NCBI GenBank assembly: GCA_027858355.1
Contig: JAQICW010000342.1
Coordinates: 1-15,656, forward strand
Source: Desulfobacula sp.
GTDB taxonomy: Bacteria > Desulfobacterota > Desulfobacteria > Desulfobacterales > Desulfobacteraceae
Length of the DNA: 15,656 bases
Direction: 5' to 3'
Within the stretch, counting starts at the first letter, position 1, and the number at the start of each line of letters is the position of its first letter. Shown piece by piece: positions 6,327-14,713 of this stretch. Position numbers and translations under genes: made by a program. The notes beneath the pieces are model-generated. The model ran no database searches and was not told where the DNA came from. It worked only from the letters and a program-made list of their open reading frames with translations.

Positions 6327-7871
6327 ATGCCTAAGAAATTAACAAAAAATGAATGTTCGAAATTTGAGCATGATTGGATCAGTAATACATCTACTGACTC
6401 AGAACTTATGATTGGACTTGTTGGTGCTGTTGGTACGGATTTACAAAAAGTATCAGAAATAATTAGAGAGCGACTAACACAATATAATTATAACTCTGAG
6501 GAGATTCGGGTATCAAAACAAATCATCAAAGAGCTTAGCAACATTGAAGAAACTTCAAATCCTTATGAAGTAATTGATTCTTATATGACGGCAGGAAATC
6601 AACTTAGAGAAAAAACTGGCGATTATTCAAGTCTTGCCTTAGCTTCTGCTGTAAAAATAAATCAGTTAAGATGCGAAAAGCAGTCTACTTGTGGTGTCGA
6701 CAACAGACCTTTAAAAAGATTTGCATTCATAATAAACTCTCTAAAACTTCCTGATGAGGTTAAAAGATTGAGGAATATCTATCCTGATGGTTTCTTTTTA
6801 ATAGGTGTCCATACAGACGAAGAAAGACGTCAAGCATATTTACAAAAAAGAAAGGGAATATCGGAAGAAGATGCAAAAAAACTAATCGAAAGAGATGAGG
6901 ATGAAAGTGTCGAATATGGGCAACATACAAGAGATACTTTTCAGCACTCAGATTTTTTCATAAATTTCGATGGAAAGGAAGATAGGCTTTGTAATGATAT
7001 TTGGAGGATTATAAGTCTAATTTTCGGAAAACCATTTGTAACCCCAACATTCGATGAGTTTGCAATGTATATGGCATTCTCAGCTTCATTAAGATCAGCA
7101 GATCTTTCCAGACAAGTTGGTGCTGTGTTATCTAAAAACAAAAATATTGTTTCAACTGGAGCCAATGATGTTCCATGTTATGGTGGAGGTTTATATTGGC
7201 CGGAGTATGATAATAAAGGGGAAAAAATTGATGATGCCGAAAATGGTAGAGATTATATGTGCGAATATGACTCAAATGCGATTGAAAAAAATCGAATTGT
7301 CAATGAAATTATTGAACAAGTCCCTGAAGCCCAAAAAATTAAATTAGAAGAATACTTACAAAAGAAAAGCAGCATTAAAGATATCACAGAATATGGAAGG
7401 ATAGTTCATGCTGAAATGGAAGCGATATTAGCATGTTCTCGTAATGAAATAGGAACTAAGGGAACCGAATTATACTGCACAACTTTCCCCTGTCACAATT
7501 GCGCTAAACACATAATTGCTGCTGGAATAAAAAGAGTAGTATATATCGAACCTTATCCTAAAAGTAAAGCATTTCAATTCCATTCTGACTCAATTACAAC
7601 TAAATTGGGCTCTCAGGATAAGGTTATTTTTGAACCATTTGTTGGGGTTGGACCACGAAGTTTTTTTAATTTGTTTTCAATGAAATTCGGTAGTGGATAC
7701 CCATTGAAAAGAAAGAATAAAGATGGTACTGTTGCAGAATGGGATAAGAAGAACGGGAGATTAAGAATGCAAATGTTACCTTGTTCTTATTTAGAAAGAG
7801 AGGATCTGGCTGCAAACTTGCTTTCCCATTATTTGGAGGAAATAGATGAAAACTCAAAGCAGTCTTCGTGA
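6327..7871 (+). CDS. avcD: Anti-phage dCTP deaminase (AvcD/DcdV type)
   Basis: The 514-residue protein matches the two-domain AvcD/DcdV plan. The N-terminal part, about 25-235, is a P-loop kinase-like domain opening with MIGLVGAVGTDL (28-39) and including FAFIINSLKLPDEVKRLR. The C-terminal part, about 240-500, is a zinc deoxycytidylate deaminase: HAE at 361-363 (His 361 zinc ligand, Glu 363 proton shuttle) and FPCHNC with Cys 389 and Cys 392 as the other ligands. The established activity is deamination of dCTP/dCMP to uracil nucleotides during infection, starving the phage of dCTP. Its length agrees with the family. A purine-rich AAGGGA lies about 10 bases before the ATG. The stop lies inside the next small ORF, and a terminator ends the transcript. 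Confidence 0.93.
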   Translation: MPKKLTKNECSKFEHDWISNTSTDSELMIGLVGAVGTDLQKVSEIIRERLTQYNYNSEEIRVSKQIIKELSNIEETSNPYEVIDSYMTAGNQLREKTGDYSSLALASAVKINQLRCEKQSTCGVDNRPLKRFAFIINSLKLPDEVKRLRNIYPDGFFLIGVHTDEERRQAYLQKRKGISEEDAKKLIERDEDESVEYGQHTRDTFQHSDFFINFDGKEDRLCNDIWRIISLIFGKPFVTPTFDEFAMYMAFSASLRSADLSRQVGAVLSKNKNIVSTGANDVPCYGGGLYWPEYDNKGEKIDDAENGRDYMCEYDSNAIEKNRIVNEIIEQVPEAQKIKLEEYLQKKSSIKDITEYGRIVHAEMEAILACSRNEIGTKGTELYCTTFPCHNCAKHIIAAGIKRVVYIEPYPKSKAFQFHSDSITTKLGSQDKVIFEPFVGVGPRSFFNLFSMKFGSGYPLKRKNKDGTVAEWDKKNGRLRMQMLPCSYLEREDLAANLLSHYLEEIDENSKQSS

Positions 7872-8022
7872 CTATATTAAAGGTTCAAGAGAAAAAGTGT
7901 CCACTTGGCCTTCATGGAAAAAGGATGTTATGAGTGTTGTGAGTAGAGATTCACAATCTGGGCAATTCGTTTTTGTAAGAGATACTGGCTCTTCAAAAAA
8001 AAATAAACAAACCAATAAATAG
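7846..8022 (+). CDS. Small ORF (58 aa) overlapping the 3' end of avcD, with WPxWKK motif
   Basis: An ATG at 7846 follows a near-perfect ribosome site, GGAGGA at 7835-7840, inside the end of avcD; the two overlap by 26 bases in different frames. The 58-residue peptide reads SLRDYIKGSREKVSTWP at 6-22 and continues SWKKDV, then QFVFVRD and a Lys/Asn/Gln-rich tail. A helix followed by a V-x-x-WP-x-WK turn is a pattern I associate with very short unannotated proteins in other bacteria, but I have no function for it. Good ribosome site, translational overlap and a terminator straight after it (8046) support a real gene co-transcribed with avcD. It may be a modulator or partner of the deaminase. Confidence 0.75.
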   Translation: MKTQSSLRDYIKGSREKVSTWPSWKKDVMSVVSRDSQSGQFVFVRDTGSSKKNKQTNK

Positions 8023-8045
8023 TTTATAAAAATTATATTTAATTC

Positions 8046-8079
8046 AAAAGCCGTCTCTTTTTTTAGAGTAGGCTTTTTC
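8046..8079 (+). terminator. Intrinsic terminator of the avcD transcript, possibly bidirectional
   Basis: AAAAGCC (8046-8052) pairs with GGCTTTT (8071-8077), and an inner CTCT pairs with AGAG around a T-rich loop; a T run overlaps the 3' arm. The complement strand also has an A-rich entry and a short TTTT, so it could help stop the convergent brxL transcript. Confidence 0.8.
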
Positions 8080-8092
8080 TTTCATCCTCTAA

Positions 8093-8115
8093 AAACTTAA
8101 CATAACTTGCATTGA
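8093..8115 (+). repeat. Dispersed repeat, partial copy 3
   Basis: The 23 bases here match 1330-1352 at 22 positions (AAACTTAA, then C instead of G, then ATAACTTGCATTGA). Past this point the similarity fades, though TAATGTATGATTTT at about 8144-8157 vaguely recalls the right end of the full repeat. It lies between the avcD terminator and the end of brxL, again at a module border. A 6-bp hairpin (GATTTC/GAAATC) follows at 8122-8140. Confidence 0.65.
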
Positions 8116-8168
8116 TCAGAAGATTTCATAAAGAGAAATCGGGTAATGTATGATTTTGGCATTCAAAA

Positions 8169-10220
8169 CTAATCCAGCAGAATCGCTTTTTGCATCAACA
8201 GTTGATTGTTTTGATAAAAGGGCACATCCGTATCACCAAGAACAGACGTAGGAATATTTGCCAGTTCTGCCAGATTATCCATTGGAACAATCACCACTTT
8301 AGCCCCATTTTCAGAAAGCATAGTTACCTTATCAGGAAAATTTGTTGCCCGTTCAATAGCGCCACCAACTGAAATATTCCCAAGAACCGCCAAGCCTGCT
8401 TTCAAATTTTTTTTGTATAATGCTGATACAATTGTGATGTATACAGCAGAACCAATCCCGGAAGAAATTGTTGCCCCAAGAAGATTGCTAACCTGGATGG
8501 TTATGTCATAATTTTTAAGAGAATACCTGACACTCAAGATCGTCTTTTCATTTGCTTTGATATATTGATAGGTATTCTTTATATTTTCTTTAACTGTAAT
8601 ATTACTGACACCCGTAATATTTAATTTCCCAGATCCCGGAACCGTAATAGCTTCAATCCGAACAAGGGCTACGTTATCACCGTCACTGGTGCTTGTATAA
8701 CAGACACCCGGCTGGAGAGGAGTATTTTCAATCAGATGTGATCCTTTTTCTTCAGGTATACCAACAAAAAATTCTTCCTGTGTCTCTTTATCAATATAAG
8801 AAAAATTAGTATCCCAGAATTCCATCCCACCAATACGTTTTAGCTGCTCTTTAACACGCCTTCGCATCTCCAATGCAATATCAAGATATTCCCGAATATC
8901 ATCTTTTGTATAAATACCATCGGGATGCAAAAGCTTGATAAAACCTGAAACTGTTTTTTTAACCGGTTTTGTATCTCGTTGTTTTAAATGAGATCCCAAA
9001 GAAAAATATTCTTCAATGGCATCTGTATAATTCACCCGTCTAAATGATTTCAAGGCTTCTGAAAAAAAATCCGTGCTGAATCCAAAGCTCGATGTAAAAT
9101 GTTTAGGAGCAAACTTGATCATTTCCCATCCGGGAAGGTAGAAATGGATACGATCAAGAAAAGCGGTATCATTATTTACTTCTTCGGATAGAGGGCTGAA
9201 AAGATGAGATGTCTGCAGGACTGTTTCAACTGGCTGATTGATATTCCCGTTCAGAATGATTGATGCTACTCCTGTGATTTCACCACCTGCACCAGCCCGA
9301 GAAAACGAACCAGACTCCATGTAATCTTTCATCAACGGAATAGCATCCCTATCTTTAAAAATTCTATCCGTTGCTTCATCGAAACAAATGGCATCCCATT
9401 GTCCGACAGCGCCAACCTTACCCGTCGATCCATGGACAAAAAGCTTAGCAACAGTCCCCTGGCCGCCCGATATCAATACAGCGTATGGTGTCAGCTCCTT
9501 ATAGACAAAGGATTTACCTGTAGAACGCGGCCCCAGTTCAACAAAATTGAAATTCGATTCTACCATTGGCAACAAGCGCGATAGCAAAAGCATTTTTACA
9601 CGATCGGTAACATCTTCGGCGCTTGGTTCATAACCACAACTGCGTAAAAGAACATCAAGCCATTCGACTTTCGTGAACTCTTTCCGTTTATTGATAATTT
9701 TGCTGTTATCAAAACTCGATAGCTGAATAGGTTTTATTTCTGTGATAACAAAAGGGAATATATTCTTTCCAATTTTTATATCAGGGTCATACTCGATATC
9801 AATAATTGCCCAGATGCCTCCCATCAGCATTTTTTCATGCTGCGTCACAAGGCTGTCATTAATATTCCCATTTTTAATATTGCTGTTCTGGAGCTTTGCC
9901 CAATAGATATTTTTTTTCGAATCAAGCTCTACAGATATTTTATCGATGATCTTGTAGCGGCCCTTCTCCCTTATCTTGGAATGGATTAATGAGCTTTCCT
10001 CGGGATTTACATAATGTTCTGAAAGAACTTTTTTTACATTTTCCATACCTTTTCGGATCTGCTCATCATCATCAGTTGAACAGGAATTGGCAATTAGATA
10101 TTCCAAGACGAATACAGGTACGTTGGCTCCCACTTTTAATGATAAAACAAGATCCTTTTTAACAACATAACCCCGAAAATGCTCCAGAAGTTTTATATCT
10201 AAGTCATTTAATACTGCCAT
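8169..10220 (-). CDS. brxL: BREX type I protein BrxL (AAA+ with Lon-like protease domain)
   Basis: The 683-residue product is the last gene of the BREX operon. Residues 1-200 are the BrxL N-terminal region. The AAA+ core has Walker A GPRSTGKS at 230-237 and Walker B AICFDEATD at 277-285, with GGQGTVAKLFV between them. The C-terminal third resembles a Lon protease domain (SSGIGSAVYITIVSAL, GNISVGGAIERA, NGAKVVIVPMDN), although I cannot assign a clear Ser-Lys dyad. BrxL is known to form ring-shaped, DNA-binding assemblies and is needed for phage restriction in many type I systems. Its length fits the family. It starts 11 bases after the pglZ stop and is therefore co-transcribed with it. Confidence 0.93.
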   Translation of the reverse strand: MAVLNDLDIKLLEHFRGYVVKKDLVLSLKVGANVPVFVLEYLIANSCSTDDDEQIRKGMENVKKVLSEHYVNPEESSLIHSKIREKGRYKIIDKISVELDSKKNIYWAKLQNSNIKNGNINDSLVTQHEKMLMGGIWAIIDIEYDPDIKIGKNIFPFVITEIKPIQLSSFDNSKIINKRKEFTKVEWLDVLLRSCGYEPSAEDVTDRVKMLLLSRLLPMVESNFNFVELGPRSTGKSFVYKELTPYAVLISGGQGTVAKLFVHGSTGKVGAVGQWDAICFDEATDRIFKDRDAIPLMKDYMESGSFSRAGAGGEITGVASIILNGNINQPVETVLQTSHLFSPLSEEVNNDTAFLDRIHFYLPGWEMIKFAPKHFTSSFGFSTDFFSEALKSFRRVNYTDAIEEYFSLGSHLKQRDTKPVKKTVSGFIKLLHPDGIYTKDDIREYLDIALEMRRRVKEQLKRIGGMEFWDTNFSYIDKETQEEFFVGIPEEKGSHLIENTPLQPGVCYTSTSDGDNVALVRIEAITVPGSGKLNITGVSNITVKENIKNTYQYIKANEKTILSVRYSLKNYDITIQVSNLLGATISSGIGSAVYITIVSALYKKNLKAGLAVLGNISVGGAIERATNFPDKVTMLSENGAKVVIVPMDNLAELANIPTSVLGDTDVPFYQNNQLLMQKAILLD

Positions 10221-10231
10221 AACCAGTCCTT

Positions 10232-12466
10232 TTACATCAAACCGCCCAGATCACGGGCCTTGTTTTGTTTAATTTTTGTACGGTCAAGTTGCTCCTTGCT
10301 TTTTGCATCCAGAAGCTGGACTTCAATATCATTGTGACCATCAAATGTGTACTCTTTTGTAATAATCTGGTCTCTTTGAATGGTAAAAACATCGCTATTG
10401 TTGACCTGCTTTTTATTACTGAAGAAGACCAGGTACACTTTTCTTTCCATTAAAAAAAGCCCTTCAGCCCCTTTTTCAGATTTCATTTTTATTTGAAAAA
10501 CTTCTCCGGTAATGCTTTTCAGATCTGCTTTGTTATAGATACTGACTGCCAGGGCAGGGATTGACTTATCAGATCGCTCCCAGCAGAAAAATGGGGTGAT
10601 AATTTCCTGGGGTGAAATTCCTCCATGGGAAAATCCATATAATCCAGGCGTTTTAAATGGGTTCATGTTCTGTGAGAAATAAAGATAATTAAATGGGCCG
10701 TAATTTTTTTTGACTTCAATATAATGAGAAGTCAGGTCTGCCTGCCTGTCTGTTGTGCGGACATATCGTTCTGTTTTTTCACAAACTCCTTCAGGCGAGA
10801 TAGAAATTTTATCCGCCTCACTGAGCAACCCGGTCAATACAAATCCATGATCTGATATCAGAAAAACCTTTGCATACCCGCTTCTAATAAGCTGTTCGAC
10901 TTTTTTTGCAAAAAAATCAATGGTCTCAGGGAAATATTTCAATGCTTTTTGCTGGAGTTTTTCCCCTATGCTGTCAATATCCTTATATGTGCAGATAAGA
11001 AATTGAGCTGGCCCTGCTTCCTCTCCTATATCATCCAGTTTGATAAAATCAATGATTGTGTCAGCATTTTGTCCGGTTAGATATTTTTCCCTGTTGGCAT
11101 GAACTTTTTCTGTATCTCCATTGTCCATATAAATCCTGCTCATATTATTTTCTGTTTCTGTGGGGATATCAGCAATGATCTTATTTCTCGTCAGTTTGAG
11201 TTTGCTGTCAACTTTTCGGGTAATTTCATCGGCAATTTCATAGGTGATACCGTCTCCTACAATAATGGCTGTTTTGATATGATTGTCATCAATAATACGC
11301 TGAATGGTCCCGGTCTGATTTTCCTGATAACCATTAAAGTGTTTGAACCATTTATCCAGGAAAACAGATACAAGCTGTCTATAGAGTTCCTGAAACGGCT
11401 CAATAAGGTCCTTGTTGTATAAAAATTCAGCATACAGATTTCGGATGGCAGTATCTAACTTATAAAAATGCTTTGTGTAGAAAACAACGCACTCTGTAAA
11501 CGAATTCAGATAATTTATGTCGGTTGGATCAAATTCCAATAAAGTGATGACATCCTTCCAGAACTTGATCCCCATCGTCTGTGCCTGTTTGCTAAGATAT
11601 CTCTGATTTATTTTTTCAAGATAATTGGGCAGGGCACCTTTGTCGCCCACATGCTGTCCGATTTCCCGCAGCCATTTTTCATCTATTTGTTTGAACGGGT
11701 GGTTCAGGTTGACGGCCCATACATCAAATTCAACCGGCAAACTGTATTGACTGATGTACCTGGTAAATGAATTTTTAAAACTGACAGAATCAAGCCAGTT
11801 CTGATAAATGGTCTCTAAAACCGGGGAACATGAATCAAAAATAAGTCCGTCCAGAATAGCTTTAACGACTTCCGCGGCCAACGTCTCTGCCGGTTTTGAA
11901 AAATATTCCTGCCCAAGCGATTCATTTACCTTGTTGTAAAAGGTTTTACGAAGACGGGTATCATATTTTTTCATGGAATACATTTCAGGATCATCAAGAA
12001 AGGGCAAAAGTTCCTTTTTCAGGTCAAAAATTTCAGCCGGGCCTTTATGAATCACATCCATCCAGTAACCCTTGTCTTTGCCGACACTGACCTTGGCCGC
12101 TGCAATCAAGTCCTCATTGGGCAGGTTGATATTCAGGTTCAGGGTTTGATGGACCTTGTCCTTGACATAGTTCTGCAGGTAACGAATTTCAAGACACCCG
12201 TTAGTTTCACAGTATTCCCTGATGAATTTGAGCTTATCCTTTTTTAAACGGGTATAAACAAGGAAACGTACAGGGCTGGGCTGCGCTTTCTCAATGAGGT
12301 ACTTTACATGCAGCTCTTCAACTTCTGAGTTTGTCTGGTGGATGGCATATCCGCCCTCAAGGATCTTCAGTAAGAACTCAGCATCGCCGGACTCATCAAT
12401 AAAGACAGCAACGGTGTGTTGCTCGTATATGTTCTGCAGATCATCTTTAAACCACTGGTCGATCAT
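10232..12466 (-). CDS. pglZ: BREX type I phosphatase-like protein PglZ
   Basis: The 744-residue protein has an N-terminal region typical of BREX-1 PglZ (MIDQWFKDDLQNIYE; RFLVYTR near 67-73) and a C-terminal alkaline-phosphatase-like PglZ domain from about residue 395. Probable metal-site segments are VGDGITYE (403-410, Asp 405), VFLISDHGF (534-542, Asp 539 and His 540) and GFSHGG (611-616, His 614). PglZ is an essential core component of BREX, probably a metal-dependent nuclease or phosphodiesterase working with PglX. It is slightly shorter than the roughly 800-870 residues I expect for many type I members. The start ATG overlaps the upstream DUF4276 stop as ATGA, so its translation is coupled to the accessory pair. 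Confidence 0.92.
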   Translation of the reverse strand: MIDQWFKDDLQNIYEQHTVAVFIDESGDAEFLLKILEGGYAIHQTNSEVEELHVKYLIEKAQPSPVRFLVYTRLKKDKLKFIREYCETNGCLEIRYLQNYVKDKVHQTLNLNINLPNEDLIAAAKVSVGKDKGYWMDVIHKGPAEIFDLKKELLPFLDDPEMYSMKKYDTRLRKTFYNKVNESLGQEYFSKPAETLAAEVVKAILDGLIFDSCSPVLETIYQNWLDSVSFKNSFTRYISQYSLPVEFDVWAVNLNHPFKQIDEKWLREIGQHVGDKGALPNYLEKINQRYLSKQAQTMGIKFWKDVITLLEFDPTDINYLNSFTECVVFYTKHFYKLDTAIRNLYAEFLYNKDLIEPFQELYRQLVSVFLDKWFKHFNGYQENQTGTIQRIIDDNHIKTAIIVGDGITYEIADEITRKVDSKLKLTRNKIIADIPTETENNMSRIYMDNGDTEKVHANREKYLTGQNADTIIDFIKLDDIGEEAGPAQFLICTYKDIDSIGEKLQQKALKYFPETIDFFAKKVEQLIRSGYAKVFLISDHGFVLTGLLSEADKISISPEGVCEKTERYVRTTDRQADLTSHYIEVKKNYGPFNYLYFSQNMNPFKTPGLYGFSHGGISPQEIITPFFCWERSDKSIPALAVSIYNKADLKSITGEVFQIKMKSEKGAEGLFLMERKVYLVFFSNKKQVNNSDVFTIQRDQIITKEYTFDGHNDIEVQLLDAKSKEQLDRTKIKQNKARDLGGLM

Positions 12467-13149
12467 TTGCCACTCCTCTGGATCTCTTCAAAAATTCTTA
12501 ACCACTCATTAAAAAGAGGACATTTGTTTCGAATCTTTTCGATACCGATTTCTTTGGCAATGGTTACTCCCATCGTTGTTTTAAGAAACTTCCCATTGGC
12601 CGACCAGTCATCCAGGCGTTTAGCGGGAGCAGTCAGGGGATTATTATTGATTGCTTCCGGCGAACCACACTCAGAGATGACCCTCGCAATTTTAGATTCA
12701 TCTATTCCCAGTTTCCTGGCAAGAATCCCGGCATCACTGAAAAGCAGTGCCTCAAACTCATGCACGGCTACGAAAGGTATAAATCTGCGTTCTGCCTGTT
12801 GTTCAGAAAAAAGCGAGACAACCTGTGTCTTGGTGGCCTCATTGATCGTTTTGGCAATTTGTTCAGGAAGAGCTTGCGGTGATACCAAATCAAGTCCAGG
12901 CCATTCTTTGGTTCCGTAATAATCGATAAATGTCGTAACATAGGTATCTGTTCGTTGTTTTAAATGGTGTTCCAGATCCCGCTTGACACGAGAAAAACGG
13001 ACATCACCTCCCTTTTGTCCTGGCTTGGATACCTGTGTAGCCCGTATCCCAATGTTCTTATGCCCGATATAGGGTGCTAAGATACTCTCAATAAAAATCT
13101 GCTCTGTCTTGCCTTCCACGATGGCAATCACCTCAATGTAATTACTCAT
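12463..13149 (-). CDS. DUF4276 family protein (predicted TOPRIM-like), partner of the upstream ATPase
   Basis: I place the start at ATG 13149, which has GGAGG about 8 bases upstream and overlaps the ATPase stop by 8 bases; an upstream TTG at 13167 would add six residues but lacks such a site. The 228-residue protein opens with EVIAIVEGKTEQIF (Glu 12 in VEGKTE, like the first TOPRIM acidic motif), then TTFIDYYG (Asp 76) and VHEFEALLFSD (130-139), the family hallmarks. DUF4276 proteins are typically paired with AAA ATPases; by analogy with OLD nucleases and with AriA-AriB of PARIS, it is probably the nuclease-like effector that the ATPase holds in check. The analogy is inference. Its stop overlaps the pglZ start. 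Confidence 0.87.
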   Translation of the reverse strand: MSNYIEVIAIVEGKTEQIFIESILAPYIGHKNIGIRATQVSKPGQKGGDVRFSRVKRDLEHHLKQRTDTYVTTFIDYYGTKEWPGLDLVSPQALPEQIAKTINEATKTQVVSLFSEQQAERRFIPFVAVHEFEALLFSDAGILARKLGIDESKIARVISECGSPEAINNNPLTAPAKRLDDWSANGKFLKTTMGVTIAKEIGIEKIRNKCPLFNEWLRIFEEIQRSGK

Positions 13150-14275
13150 AGACTGGCCCTCCAGCAATGACGTTCTTTGACCAGAGTTCGCCTACTGAGT
13201 AATCTTCCAACCATGCTGAGAAATCTGCTTCTTTGAGCCGTTGGAAAGTTGAAGCGCCATCTTCACGGTTCACAACTATGATGTCATCAATGCCAAATTG
13301 GTCGATAAGAGCAGGAGACTGCGTTGCTACGATGACCTGGGTCTGTTTGGAGGCAACCTGAATTAATTCAGCAAGAACCACTATCGCCGCCGGATGCAGG
13401 CCCAGTTCCGGTTCATCAATAATAATTGTGGAAGGGGGACTCGGTTGCAACAGGGCTGTGGCAAGGCAGATAAAGCGGATAGAACCGTCCGAAAGATGAT
13501 AGGGCTGCATTGGAAAGTCCGACCCTTTCTGACGCCAACTCAGTCGGACTTTTTCCGCCTCACCAAGTTTCTGTACATCCAACCGGAAGTCATCAAAGAA
13601 AGGTGTGACCAAACGGACTGCATCAACAATTCTCTTATAATAATCAGAAAAGTGTTCGTCATTTTTAAGGTACAATAGGAACGGTGCAATATTCGCAGCA
13701 TCTCCCCTTAGTTTATAATAATCTTCCACGATCTCTGAGCGGCGCATGGGGGAAGACGCACTGGTGTCATGAAAGTGGTAGACCATCCAATTGGCGATGG
13801 ATTCATAAACGAAATGTCCTACTCCGTTCCATTGACCATCCATCGATTTTTCATTGCGTTTATCATACAACCGGCTTTCTTTTGATGGACTTCCGTAAGA
13901 ACGCCAATCTGTTGTGATATATTTTCGCTCTTCATCTATAAGAAAATTTTCATCGGCGGTTGGTGTAAGCTCAAACCGGTATGAGTTAGAGCCCTGAGCA
14001 TTACTACTATAGGATGTAAAATCAAACGCCATCTCAATTTTTGAGGTCTTCTTTGGTCCTTCAAAAAGAAAATTATCAGCTCCCCCACGCTCGAGAATAA
14101 ATCTGCTCAAGTTCTTTTGTGTCATCGCCATCAACATGCGGAAAATCTGAACAAAGTTGCTCTTCCCGGCGCCATTTGCACCAATAATCACATTAAGATC
14201 ACCCAGTTTGAATTCATTGAGATCCTTAATTGATTTGAACCCCTTCACTGTCAATTTATCTAAAGCACCTTTCAT
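13142..14275 (-). CDS. AAA/ABC-type ATPase (AAA_21, RecF/OLD-like), paired with DUF4276
   Basis: The 377-residue protein starts LTVKGFKSIKDL, the typical opening strand of AAA_21/OLD-type ATPases. Walker A GANGAGKS is at 32-39, the ABC signature LSDGSIRF at 261-268, Walker B TIIIDEPELGLHP at 283-295, and QVIVATQSPALID at 313-325 is the usual end-of-core switch strand. There is no inserted coiled coil long enough for an SMC protein. A GGAGGT site lies about 7 bases before the ATG. Similar ATPases act as sensors or scaffolds for an attached or adjacent TOPRIM nuclease. It sits inside the BREX operon, where accessory defence pairs are often found, and is translationally coupled to the DUF4276 gene. 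Confidence 0.9.
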   Translation of the reverse strand: MKGALDKLTVKGFKSIKDLNEFKLGDLNVIIGANGAGKSNFVQIFRMLMAMTQKNLSRFILERGGADNFLFEGPKKTSKIEMAFDFTSYSSNAQGSNSYRFELTPTADENFLIDEERKYITTDWRSYGSPSKESRLYDKRNEKSMDGQWNGVGHFVYESIANWMVYHFHDTSASSPMRRSEIVEDYYKLRGDAANIAPFLLYLKNDEHFSDYYKRIVDAVRLVTPFFDDFRLDVQKLGEAEKVRLSWRQKGSDFPMQPYHLSDGSIRFICLATALLQPSPPSTIIIDEPELGLHPAAIVVLAELIQVASKQTQVIVATQSPALIDQFGIDDIIVVNREDGASTFQRLKEADFSAWLEDYSVGELWSKNVIAGGPVYE

Positions 14276-14290
14276 GGCATGACCTCCGAT

Positions 14291-14351
14291 GATAATTGAT
14301 AATTGACAGTTGAGAATTGAAAATTACTCTCATGATTCATTTTCCATTCTC
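14291..14351. repeat. Repeat-rich hairpin between the four-helix-bundle gene and the ATPase gene
   Basis: GATAATTGATAATTGACAG is a short tandem stretch at 14291-14309. GAGAATTGAAAAT (14312-14324) is complementary to ATTTTCCATTCTC (14339-14351) at 12 of 13 positions, giving a hairpin with a 14-base loop. Without a T run it is not a clear terminator. It resembles the repeat sequence at the other end of the four-helix-bundle gene. Confidence 0.65.
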
Positions 14352-14369
14352 CACTTTCAATTGTTAACG
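14339..14369 (+). repeat. Direct repeat, left copy, flanking the four-helix-bundle gene
   Basis: ATTTTCCATTCTC, then CACTTTCAATTGTTAACG, matches 14714-14741 with two substitutions and a 3-base insertion. It contains the stop codon of the four-helix-bundle gene and shares its left 13 bases with the hairpin arm. Confidence 0.7.
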
Positions 14370-14708
14370 GCTCGTTTTTATTATGCTGGTCAATAGCTTG
14401 CACAATTCAACAATTTCCGGTTGAATGGAATCATATTCTTTTTGATTGATTGTGCCTGACTGAAACAGCAACTCAATCCAATAATCAGTTTCGTTGGCCT
14501 CTTTCAGAGCGATTGCCATTTTGTGAATAAAGTCAGCTTTGCTTTCCGCCTGCTCCGCTTCCCGAACTAATGCACCAATAGCCGTCCCTGAACGTAATAG
14601 TTGCTTTCCCAAAACATATTCTCGCTTATCCTCGTTCAAGTATCTGCACAGCTTTACAAGTCGCAGAGCAAAAGCAAATGACTTTTCTTTTACTACATTT
14701 TTGCCCAT
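14364..14708 (-). CDS. Four-helix-bundle protein (S23/IVP-like, TIGR02436 family)
   Basis: From ATG at 14708 this gives 114 residues; an upstream TTG at 14735 would add nine residues (MKIENGKLR) encoded wholly by the flanking repeat and is less likely. The family pattern is clear: FALRLVKLCRYL, QLLRSGTAIGALVREAE, then DFIHKMAIALKEANETDYWIELL. These small proteins were first noted in intervening sequences of 23S rRNA genes and are now known scattered in many genomes; related bundles such as Avd act as nucleic-acid-binding accessory proteins. No function in BREX is known to me. The gene sits between pglX and the ATPase in the same direction and is flanked by direct repeats, so it looks like an inserted cassette that has joined the operon. 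Confidence 0.88.
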   Translation of the reverse strand: MGKNVVKEKSFAFALRLVKLCRYLNEDKREYVLGKQLLRSGTAIGALVREAEQAESKADFIHKMAIALKEANETDYWIELLFQSGTINQKEYDSIQPEIVELCKLLTSIIKTSR

Positions 14709-14713
14709 TCTCA

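Noticed and set aside
12416..12919. 167-codon plus-strand ORF
   Set aside because: It runs antisense across the pglZ start and the DUF4276 gene, shows no domain signature and lacks a suitable ribosome site; a shadow of the real genes.
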